Assembly: GCF_000003605.2 (NCBI RefSeq)
Contig: NW_003123908.1
Span: 299,000-348,146 of the forward strand
Direction of reading: 5' to 3'
Source of the DNA: Saccoglossus kowalevskii
Lineage: Eukaryota > Hemichordata > Enteropneusta > Harrimaniidae
Length of the DNA: 49,147 nucleotides
This document shows positions 1-10,800 of this stretch, piece after piece (position 1 is the first letter of the stretch; each line of letters begins with the position of its first letter). The translations under genes were made by a program, and so were the position numbers. A model generated the notes under the pieces. The model was not told where the DNA came from. It did not search any database and was given only the letters and a program-made list of their open reading frames with translations.

Positions 1-1012
1 CCCCCCCCCCATGATTTCAAATGTTTGGCCCCGAAATTCACATGGCATATAATATTTAATTGTTGTAGTCCATTTTTCTTACCCAAATGTGTCAGGAAAA
101 TTGAATAGTAGTGACAATAATACCATAATGTAATTATTATTCACTTTAAACATAACTAGTAAAATTCACATTTTCTGAATCTTTTACAGACCATCGAAAA
201 AAGCCCAGACGTGGTATAATCTTTGAAAAGGGTGGGCATTGGATTCAGAACTCATACCCTGAACTTATATCAGATGCAATACTTGATTTAATGCAGTTGG
301 TTGCACATAATTCAAGATGACCATTTTCATCTTTGTTTATCCATTTCATTTATTAATTGAGGGTCATTCAACCAAATGCATGTATTTCGGTGTGTATAGT
401 GGAATCACAGTCAGTTAGTGTACAAGTGATAACAAAATAAATGCGATCAATTTACCAATATTTAGGCTTGAAATTAAATAAAGAGACAAGTTGAGAAACA
501 CTTTCTTGAAACCGGAATCATCATTCAACTCAGAGGCCAATCAGCGACGACCTCATAGTTAATAAATGACTGCTTTGTGTTTGTGCTCTATGTTCTTTGT
601 GTAATTAGTTGTTTATATGCATGAGATTTTTCCACACAAAAACAACAAATTCGACTGAATTTGGTTAGCTTAATCTTTCCCAAACTGATTCTTATTTTTT
701 TTCGGATTTGTAGGAGACTGAAAAACCCATTTCTAAATTTGACTCTTCATTTAATTTCAAGTTGTATTCAAGATGGCTGCCCCATATAGTAAATACCAGT
801 AAATTGGTCGCATTTATGTTATTATCACATGTACACCAACTGACTGTGAGTGGGTATAAATATCTGCCACAACTAGTTCATAATGTCTTCAATTTATTTT
901 TTTAAGCAATAAAAATAGGATATTGGATGAGAATTAAGTTTTAAATGTATTCTAACACAATCAGGAATTCATATAAGATTACACTTGTTCATAGAGACAG
1001 TATGAGAATGTC
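1..1012. other. Intergenic, no gene seen
   Basis: AT-rich sequence with a run of ten C at the extreme left edge. No long open frame, splice-bounded exon or repeat structure was recognised. A CAAGATGGC motif (YY1-like core) lies at about 770. Confidence 0.5.
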
Positions 1013-2608
1013 ATAGGCTATATAGTATTATCCATATAAGCTATATAGTATTATCCATATAGCTATACAGTATTATCCATATAGGTTATATAGTACTATC
1101 CATATAGGCTATACAGTATTATCCATATAGGCTATATAGTATTATCCATATAGGCTATACAGTATTATCCATGTAGCTATACAGTATTATCCATATAGGC
1201 TATATAGTATTATTCATATAGACTATACAGTATTATCCATATAGGCTATACATTATTATCCATATAGCTATACAGTATTATCCATGTAGGCTATACAGTA
1301 TTATTCATATAGGCTATATAGTATTAGCCATATAGGCTTTATAGTATTATCCATATAGGCTATACAGTATTATCCATATAGGCTATACATTATTATCCAT
1401 ATAGGCTATACAGTATTATCCATGTAGGCTATACAGTATTATTCATGTAGGCTATATAGTATTAGCCATATAGGCTTTATAGTATTATCCATATAAGCTA
1501 TATAGTATTATCCATATAGGTTTTATAATATTATCCATATAGGCTGTATAGTATTATCCATATAGGCTATACAGTATTATCCATATAAGATATATAGTAT
1601 TATCCATATAGGCTATACAGTATCATCCATATAAGCTATATAGTATCGTCCATTTAGGCTGTATAACATTATCCATATGGGCTATATAGTATTATCCATA
1701 TAGGCTGTATTCTATTATCTATATAGGTTATATAGTATTATCCATATAGGCTTTATAGTATTATCCATTTAGGCTAGATAGTATTATCCATATAGGCTTT
1801 ATAATATTATCCATTTAGGCTGTATAGTATTATCCATATAGGCTATACAGTATTATCCATATAGGCTAGATAGTATTATCCATATAAGCTATACAGTATT
1901 ATCCATATAGGCTATAGAGTATTATCCATATAGGCTATATAGTATTATCAATATAGGCTATATAGTATTATCCATATAGACTATATAGTATTATCCATAT
2001 AGGCTATATAGTATTATCCATATAGGCTTTATAGTATCATCCATATAGGCTACACAGTATTATCCATATAGGCTATGTAGTATTATCCATATAGGCTTTA
2101 TAGTATCATCCATATAGGCTATACAGTATTATCCATATAGACTATATAGTATTATCCATATAGACTATGTAGTATCATCCATATAGACTATGTAGTATTG
2201 TCCATATAGGCTTTATAGTATTGTCCATATAGGCTTTATAGTATTATCCATATAGACTATGTAGTATTATCCATATAGGCTTTATAGTATTATCCATATA
2301 GGCTTTATAGTATTATCCATATAGACTATGTAGTATTATCCATATAGGCTTTATAGTATCATCCATATAGGCTATATAGTATTATCCATATAGGCTTTAT
2401 AGTATTATCCATATAGACTATGTAGTATTATCCATATAGGCTTTATAGTATCATCCATATAGGCTATATAGTATTATCCATATAGACTATGTAGTATTAT
2501 TCATATAAGCTTTATAGTATTATCCATGTAGGCTTTATAGTACATGTATTATCTATATAGACTATGTAGTATTATTCATATAAGCTATATAGTATTATCC
2601 ATATATAG
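1013..2608. repeat. 23-bp AT-rich minisatellite, about 69 copies
   Basis: A tandem array whose unit reads approximately TATAGTATTATCCATATAGG plus CTA. Period 23 was checked at several places by the spacing of the TCCAT core. Some units are 22 bp (one G lost before CTATA). In the right half, variants with GGCTTTATAG and GACTATGTAG alternate, suggesting higher-order units of two or three monomers. All units are so AT-rich and stop-rich that no coding role is possible. Confidence 0.95.
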
Positions 2609-2764
2609 TCGAGGAGCCAATTTCCACAAGTAGCCTAGAAATTTGATTTTGTAGCATCCCTAGTGCTTAAAATGCTTGAAAATATTTTCAGCTAGAGGGT
2701 CATTTTAGGGTCAATTTTTAGCCCTGTTAAAATGTAAAAAGCTGGCAGCAAAGTTATATTATGG

Positions 2765-5748
2765 GTGTTCAAATTGAGTATGTTCACAGGGCTCCAGGTC
2801 GTTTTTGATTGGTATATTTGTGCAGATGACACTGCGCTACTTACAGCTCACCAAACATTGGTGTGTGTGTGTGTGTGTTTATTAGCAAACCGTAACAAGC
2901 CACAACTAGTTTACTCAAGTGATATGTCACTGCAGGATGTAATTAATGCCGCAGCTACTACTTGCTTAAGTATGTCCACGGATATGTCCAACTGTGAAAG
3001 AACCACATCTGGGAATGCAGAAAGCCCAATGCAGTTACTTTATCATGCTGCACTAATTATCAAGGGTGATTTGACAGATTGCAATGGAATTAATACCAAT
3101 CCAGCTGACAATGAGGACCTCTTGAATGAAAAAGCTAAAGAAATAATAAGCCTTTACTGGGTTTTGAGATGGCTGACTACAAAGAAGGATGTAGAGACCA
3201 GTGAGTTTGGTAATCATAGTTGATGTTGTCAAAATGAAGCAGATGAGCGACATATCACCATGATTAGCCAAGATATTGTACACTGTGCAACACATGGAAG
3301 GAAGAAAATGCATAAACATAACAGTTTAGCCATGACTGTGAGGCACCTGACTGTGTCAAACAAGCTATTATTATCTTGAACCGTTTGGGACATTGTGCGT
3401 CTTATGTTGATATTGAGGTGGTTGACACAAGCTTAGCCCACGCAGAGAATACAGGTGTTGTTATTTCTACCAATATTGTTCCTAGTGCATTTGTCCAAAT
3501 GGCTGCAGATGGTATCATTGAAGAAACTTTAGATGGCAAGCAAACCACTCACTCTACTACATTGGTTGTGTACCAAAGGGGACAGTTTGGTTTAAAGCCA
3601 TTCAGAGTTGTACATGCAGACCATACTGTCAGGAGAAAAGCATTAATTGAAACAGACTATGTTCATAATATTCTGGAGTGTGGATTATTTGGTAAGAGAC
3701 CAACTGTCACATACCTCTTCAACAGCATCAATGTTGAATGGCACCAACGTAACAAAGACCTGGAAAAAAGTCAATTATCAATGGATCTGGTATGCGCAAT
3801 TCTCCGCATATACCCTACTAAGTTGTTTTAAGTGGATATCAACCATATGTCTAATCCAGAGAGACAAGTAGTATCCAGCTGGAGTTCCTTTAATGCACTT
3901 CAATGTACTTCAATGTAATAAACCACCAACCACAGAGATTGGTTACTATGCCCTATGATTGCAGGTTCTCCAACTGAATTTAGCGTTGTGTATACAGTCA
4001 TGAAGCAAGTTCACGAAGGTGCTGGGACAGGCAGAATCACATTCGACTTGGCGATTTATGTAAAAGAAAAGAAACTGCAGTGGAGACATGGAGAACAGTT
4101 TAATGAGACTGTGATCAGAAAGGGTGGTTTCCATATAGCTCTCAACTACTTGGCTGTTTATAGGGAAGCGCTTTGCAAACACAGGTCTAGAAGATCTTCT
4201 CATATAATCTAACACATATGGCGCTAACACAGCATCTTCTCTACTAAATGGTAATTCCTACAATCGTGGTGTTAGAGCTTATAAACTAGTGCTGGAAATC
4301 ACCTGAACACCAGATACATATGATGAAAGTTTAAACAGATAGATTGAAATATTCAGAGATCAAGCTGTAAAGAAAGGTGAAATAGTTGAGGAATTTGAAG
4401 AATTGTACAGAGATCTACGTGACATTCAACACAATTTCACGCCAGAACTCTTATATTGACTGACCGAGAGAACTAGAGACTGGAAGCTACATTTGTCTGC
4501 TGGAATGGTGCCTTTTTTAATGCATGGATAGAACCAAATACTCAACATGGTTACCCATGTATCTTTCTGATATGAATCAACTGCAATACACTAGCCCCCA
4601 GGTATATGAAGAGGGAAATCACCCTGTTAGTCGCTCGAATACACATTACAGTCAGGTTTGGACAGATATGGCCCTAGAACAGTCTGTCAACCTGGATTCC
4701 AAGAAACGTGGTGGGATAACAACTGCAACAAAAGACGTGTGTAGTCTGCAGATGAATGAATTTATTAGTGTGCGCAAGGAATTAATAAAACAGCGTCTGA
4801 CGAGAAATGAAAGTGATGTGCAGAAGCTTCTGACAGTATTTCACATCAGAGTTGATAATAAATCCATTCACAGTTGCAGGAGTTGTGGTACTAACAGAAA
4901 TGAGACCTAATATGGTGTATGCTGAGGAAATTGATAAAGAACATATGAATAAGTTCATTCAAGAATGAAAAGCTTCTGGGATTCCATACCACATTTGAAA
5001 TTAATAACATTTGCAAATCTAGTACAAAAGAAAGCAGTAAAGACAAAAGATGAGAAAGTTAAGAATGTGATTGCTGACAGAATTGTTTGGAAGACTGATA
5101 ATTGCAGCAACAACCCGGGATGTTGATCTGAAAAACGTACTGCCATATGAACTATCTGCAGTTTCTTTTGCACTGGCACATTCGGATGGAACTCTAAGAA
5201 AGAATAATAAGAGCATTTTGTTGGCAGAACTTGACTGGCTATAGCCGTGGTTTCGCAGCGTTTTGGGTAAACCACGGCTAGACTGGCTACGGTGCAAATG
5301 ACCAAATCAGCAGTAAATATTCTGGTGCTAACACATCTGTACCTAGATAGTGGAGCAAGTATATCAACAATCCTGTCACCAAAACTAATCTAAGTGCATA
5401 TTTATGTGAAAGATGGTGTCATATAGATCTAGAAATGTTGACTGCAGGTAAAACTGTCATTCTCGCTGGTGGATTTATAAATGGAATGGATGATGTGGCC
5501 ATTTCATTTAATCTAGTACAGCCCAATGATGTTCTAAGATCTGACTATGAGGAGGCTGACACACGCCTTGTCTTTCATGCAGCACATGCTTCCAACACGT
5601 ACTCAAGAGTTGTCATACAATCACCTGATAGAGATGTTGCTGTGTTGAGTGTATATGCAAAGAGGTCACTTAGTTGCAGTGATGTAGATATAGGCCTGTC
5701 AAAACGACCACCTACTCTGGTGAAAAATACCGGTTATTTTTCATTATG
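2765..5748 (+). pseudogene. Broken copy of a repeat-borne EADTR-family gene
   Basis: A chain of plus-strand frames, each interrupted, reads as one ancestral protein of roughly 900 residues. Recognisable blocks in order: QDIVHCATHGRKKM (about 3265-3310, after an in-frame TGA at 3221-3223); LNRLGHCASYVDIEVVDTSL (from 3376, after a frameshift near 3360); THSTTLVVYQRG (about 3550); GSPTEFSVVYTVMKQVH (from 3964); GGFHIALNYLAVYREAL (about 4123-4173); WLPMYLSDMNQL (from 4548); LPYELSAVSFALAHSDGTLR (about 5140-5200); and EEADTRLVFHAAHA with VVIQSPDRDVAVL (5549-5650). From memory, this block order recurs in uncharacterised multicopy proteins of corals, molluscs and other marine invertebrates. The EAD...SPD.DV portion resembles the acidic core of PIN/FEN-like nucleases, which is inference. 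At least one internal stop, several frameshifts and a palindromic insertion at 5242-5280 show that the copy is dead. A (GT)n run sits near 2863-2878. Confidence 0.75.
5233..5289. mobile_element. 39-bp palindromic insert with 9-bp target duplication
   Basis: GACTGGCTA occurs at 5233-5241 and again at 5281-5289. Between them lies 5242-5280, whose ends are perfect 12-bp inverted repeats: TAGCCGTGGTTT and AAACCACGGCTA. Removing the insert and one duplicate restores a continuous frame in the pseudogene. This is the structure of a very small non-autonomous transposon, or of what remains after internal deletion. Confidence 0.6.
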
Positions 5749-5931
5749 AAACAACAAATTTAGATAATAAAAAAAATTCGAAAAATATATTCTGTATACA
5801 CGGAATCGTAGCGTATTAAACGAATTCACGCATTCAAAGCTACGACAGTCTTTTTCCAAAGCAACACAGGGAAAATCTGTAGATGTTTGCTGAAAATTTA
5901 ACGTACTTCCGGATATGTTAATTACAATCAT

Positions 5932-6183
5932 ATGTGTATGACGTCATCATCCATTCTGACCCCTGGTTTTCTATGGCTCTATGCCCTTTATGTTTATTCA
6001 ACATGTTGTCAAACACATCGTCTACCCGGAAGAGAGCATCATCGAACCAGCATGGGCAGTCAACGATCAAGAATTTTTCAATTCCTGATAAAACAACTTG
6101 GTCGTTATATTAGATACATTCATGTCTCAGGTGAATCCTTAAGTGATGCCCAGACTGCACTAGTCCATGATTGTTATAAATAA
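5932..6183 (+). pseudogene. Possible 3' continuation of the EADTR-family relic
   Basis: An 83-codon open frame downstream of the main relic. Its end (FQFLIKQLGRYI followed by SLSDAQTALVHDCYK) loosely resembles the segment that follows the EADTR block in the family, where a leucine-rich stretch precedes a Leu-Tyr-Gly type motif. The first half does not match in any frame I tried. Between 5750 and 5930 the sequence is AT-rich with no match. It could equally be a chance frame. Confidence 0.25.
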
Positions 6184-7700
6184 TTTTGTTTGTTTTTGAC
6201 ATGTAGTAATGTACCTTTGGTGGAGAGTTGCAGTTTACATTGAGTAGTGTAGATTTACTCCCCATTTGGATACCTGTGCGAGTGTAGTTAATTAAATGCG
6301 AGTCTATTTAATCTTTCTTTTTACCTCCATGATTTAACCCTATGCGTTTTAATCATGTCCCATTCTGGACGTGAATGCTGTGCTGTGCTGTGCTGTGCTG
6401 TGCACAACAAGTCGTCTAATACACTAGACATAAAGCATTTAGTATTGCAGTTGCTGTACGCATTTCATTTGTAGGTACAGCTGTTTTAGCAGCATGCCAG
6501 AAAAGATAAGGAAAGCACCATACAATACATCTTATTGCCAGAGATTGGATGATTTTGTACAGTTCTGATCAAAAATCAAATTTTTCATTCACTGTATGTA
6601 TATACACTGTACACAGTAGTGCATGGCAAGATAAGCTTTTTTTTCATTGTGTTGTCTTATTGTAATTATTTCTTGATTAATGTAAGTATTGAGATGATAT
6701 ATTTTCAGAATTATCCCACCACTCAAAGCAAGACATATATAAGATAAGGAAGTATATTAATCCCTCTTTTGAACAAAGACTTTCTGTGCGTGTGTTCATC
6801 TGTCTGGAGCTATTTCTCTCACATGCTCTGATCGATCACTTTCTAACTTAACACAAAGATCATGTATGGTGACATACATATGCACCTGGATTTTCTTTAC
6901 CATCAGATCTAATTGGCTGAATTCTGTGCCCTGAACCATTCTTCAGATATGAAAAGGGGAGATTTTATTGATCATGATGATGCATTTGGGTGCTAGTCAT
7001 ATTTCTTTGAATGTAATGATAGATTCTGTTCAATGTTGGTGCACATTGATGTATGTTTTTTGGGGGGTGGGTTTTTGCATTTCAATGATTGTCAGATTTG
7101 CATTGAATATAAACTCAGCTTTCATATAAGGAGTAGCCGCACAAAAACTCATTTCCATATGTCGCATACGACTTGTTTACCACTTCCATGTGACTGAGAA
7201 TGTTCTAGAACTGTGCTGTGTCTGGGTGGAATTTTTAGAAGCTGGTTAAATAGGTAATAGGACACTGTAGAAGGTAATGGAACATTCTAGAAATTTGTCG
7301 TAAATTCCAGACTCATTATGTATGCTGATGTAATGGTCTCTTTATAGACAGTGTGGGTATATATAGGGGAGTTGTTCAGCACTGAGTTCAGATCGGAGAT
7401 CTCGTTGTATTGGAGTTTAAGTATCTAGTTATTGGAGGTTTGGAGTTTTACCGCGTTATTGTACTTGATGTTTGCAGAGTATAATAATACCAGTACCAGT
7501 TGAAACCTCATCTGTTGGCTCCGTGTTCGTATTTTATCATCGCCGCCAGGGAAGTCTTTTTATTACTGTTGCCATTTTGGTATTTGAACCATCACACCTG
7601 TACTATACCAATTACGGTAATATTACGTTGCGTGTGACATCATATCACTATCACTGTATGAAAGAAGTGTTGAAAATTAATAAATGAAAGCTGCTTCTTT
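6184..7700. other. Intergenic; TATA-like promoter segment and possible LTR
   Basis: No supported gene. A (TGCTG)n pentanucleotide run lies at 6376-6403. Around 7355-7400 a GTATATATAGGGG box is followed about 30 bp later by GCACTGAGTTCAGATCGGAG, and an AATAAA lies further down at 7678-7683. That order (TATA box, start-like segment, poly-A signal, no ORF) would fit a solo LTR, but no matching TG...CA ends or target duplication could be defined. The 71-codon frame at 7472-7687 resembles nothing I know. Confidence 0.3.
6376..6403. repeat. (TGCTG)n microsatellite
   Basis: Five and a half uninterrupted copies of TGCTG. Confidence 0.9.
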
Positions 7701-7721
7701 TAAGTGCTTTTCAATTGCCTT

Positions 7722-7727
7722 TTTATT
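7722..7727 (-). terminator. Poly-A signal of the minus-strand lectin gene
   Basis: TTTATT on the plus strand reads AATAAA on the minus strand, about 135 bases after the stop codon at 7863-7865. It is the first such hexamer recognised downstream, so the transcript probably ends near 7700. Confidence 0.5.
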
Positions 7728-7862
7728 ATACCACGTATAGGTGCATGTGCAATAAAATATGCCTATGTTCATGTTGTCTTGTGTGCATTATAATAAGTCG
7801 GAACTTGTCAAAGTCGTAGACAAGCGAATAACATTCATGAGTAAGGTTTTTGTGCCTCTAAT

Positions 7863-10800
7863 TTAATCTCCACCGCCGGGCATTGGAATCATGTAATCAG
7901 GTACCTCAGCACAGGATTGACAGTCATCCTGGTCATCACAGTCTGGAAATTAGAGAGAGAGAAATTTAGTATTTTTATATTGATGTAACAGTCCTTGAAT
8001 GATAAAACTGACTAAACATGAGCTCATTGAACATCTAGAAATAATGTACAAGTTGTTTGGTGTCATAAACGCGTTCTATACTACGTCTACGACAAAACAC
8101 CATATTGACCGAAATTTGAAGAATCTTTTACTTTCTTTGAAACATTAATATATCATCTGTCCATTATTTGCCAATGACTGCAGGGATTTTGTTGCGAGCG
8201 AAACACCTAACTTTCAAACTTAATAGTATTTTAACCACTACTGTGCCATCACGTCCAATGTTCCAATTTACCATGATCAAAGAAACAGTTATATTATGTA
8301 AATCATCTAGTTGATTGTGACCTTTTGATAATTGTAAATACCTTTTAAAAATGCCAATGCATTCTGAATTCATTCACATGAATCACTCAAACACTTATTG
8401 ATGACAGATGGGAATGCCAATTGCATAATTAATTTTGCCTTCATTTTAAAATTTAGTCATGTTTACTTACTGAAGTACATGCATATGTATCCTTTTTCAT
8501 CCATGCAGTTATCCTCCTGCCATTTATAGTACGTGTCTTCCCTTGAATATATAATGATATGCATCAGTTAATATAAAAGTACATATTTTTTAAAATTTCC
8601 ACAAAACCTTAATATTTTACTTGCAGGTAATTAGATTAATACTATAACACTGTCAATCGGTTTATATAACAATACGATATAACATTTGACTAATCTACAT
8701 AAAAGTATTCTTCACCATTGAGTTATTAAGGGATACTTAATATGTTAACTTCCTTCTTTAGTGGAAAACTAGTTTTGTCTCACAAGCATAGGTTTGTTAT
8801 GCCTTCAGAATACAATCGACCCGAAGTGTCAAGTGTTTTTGCAAAACAAAAGTGGATAAAGGTTTTTCAGGTAAAATTAACAAGTGTATGGCATTTTAGG
8901 TAATTGTTTATAACCAAAACCTCTAGTTCAAGAGTGCTGACCAATAACAACACACAGCAAGCATTGTAGTCTCTTGGTATATTACCCGTTCATCGCATAG
9001 GTCCCATTTTGAATATCATAATAGATTAGCCTACCTGACAGATATACAGTCATTCATGTTATTTCCTTGTGCACCGTACCAGTTTTCATAACAATCCCCT
9101 GGGGTAACAACACTGCCATCAATCCAAGAATATGTCCCTTCCATCATTATGTCATTCAACCCAATCCATAAACCATCGTCAATCATTTCTACGGCATCGC
9201 CATCTGTGATTGTTACCGAAATGTGAAAGAATGCAATGGGAGTGTCCACAGTTGCAAGCATTCCTCCATCAGCTTGGCATGCAGCTGCTGCTTCCCACCA
9301 GCACTTCTTTTGCAGAAATATTTTATACTCTATACAAGAACATACTGGACCATGTACTGTAAAATACAAGAGAATCGTGGTAAACATGGTAAGAACGGCT
9401 AAACCACACTTCACTGCTGCCGAAAATAATGAATATACTGTGTTACGATATCATCTAATTGGTCAATTATGTTAGGTGCACTTGCACATTTCACTTAAGC
9501 TTTTGATTAGTCGTTCTCACGACCAAATATTGTCAATTCAAAATACTGTTTTCTAGGTTTTATTTAATTAATGAAAGACAACATAAGCAATCAGAATAGT
9601 TTAAATGGCATTTTTTCTAATCCTCGTTATTTTTACGTTACCGTAGCGTCATGGATAGAGGGCGTGACTTATAGGAAGTGAATATTTCGATTGTGTTGAG
9701 AGACTTCTGTTAGCTATACTATTCAATGTTCATTGCATATTGTTGTGGACATGTTAATTCCATGCTTTGAGTTGTTCCATCATCGTGAATGATGCTGTTG
9801 TCAACTATGACAACTAAGTGGTTGATCAGATTGCTTTAATATTCATTGTATGTAGAGATATTTTTGGTTTCTTAATTTGTATTTGTTATTTACCACATTA
9901 GTTGAATGATGTATGTTATTTAACTGAAATATACAGGTATAAATTGCATTCAATTTAGAAGTTGGGTCTCATTTGCTTGTTCTGTTAGAAGTAGTTTGTA
10001 ACGTATAATTACCTTCACATCCATCAATTGGAGGAGGGTTTGTGGGTTCTTCAGATGAACTATCACTTGAAGAGCTACCAGAGCTACTTGAAGAACTACC
10101 ACTACTGCTTGATCCACTTGACCCACCACTGCTACTGGAGCCACTTGAACTACGACTGCCACTGGAGCCAGTACTATTAGAACCACTGCTTTCCGAGCTA
10201 CTAGACTTAGAACTTCCACTGGAGCTCTTTGAACTATCACTTGGAGAGCTACTAGAGCCACTTGAACTACGACTGCCACTGGAGCCAGTACTATTAGAAC
10301 CACTGCTTTCCGAGCTACTTGACTTAGAACTTTCACTGGAGCTCTTTGAACTATCACTTGGAGAGCTACTAGAGCCACTTGAACTACGACTGCCACTGGA
10401 GCCAGTACTATTAGAACCACTGCTTTCCGAGCTACTTGACTTAGAACTTCTACTGGAGCTCTTTGAACTATCACTTGGAGAGCCACTAGAGCCACTTGAA
10501 CTACGACTGTTACTGGAGCCAGTACTATTAGAACCACTGCTTTCCGAGCTACTTGACTTAGAACTTCCACTGGAGCTCTTTGAACTATCACTTGGAGAGC
10601 TACTAGAGCCACTTGAACTACGACTGCTACTAGAGCCAGTACTATTAGAACTACTGCTTTCCGAGCTACTTGACTTAACACTTGAACCACTTGAGTGACC
10701 ACTGCTTTTTGTTTCTTCTGACTTACTACCACTGCTACTGGAGTCACTTGAGGTATCACCTTCCGCACCAAACGTTCGTTTCTATTGTACAATGGAAGAA

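Noticed and set aside
1013-2608. CRISPR-like array
   Set aside because: Units abut with no unique spacers and the genome is eukaryotic; it is a minisatellite. The same applies to 31901-32978.
9236-9475. Plus-strand 79-codon frame
   Set aside because: Antisense to the CTLD exon of lectin gene A.
10042-10698. Plus-strand Leu/Glu-rich 218-codon frame
   Set aside because: Antisense shadow of the same repeat; no splice or promoter support.
9950-10792. Minus-strand Val-rich 280-codon frame as a gene
   Set aside because: It is a shadow frame of the 117-bp repeat; splice sites and comparison with the paralogue select the Ser-rich frame.
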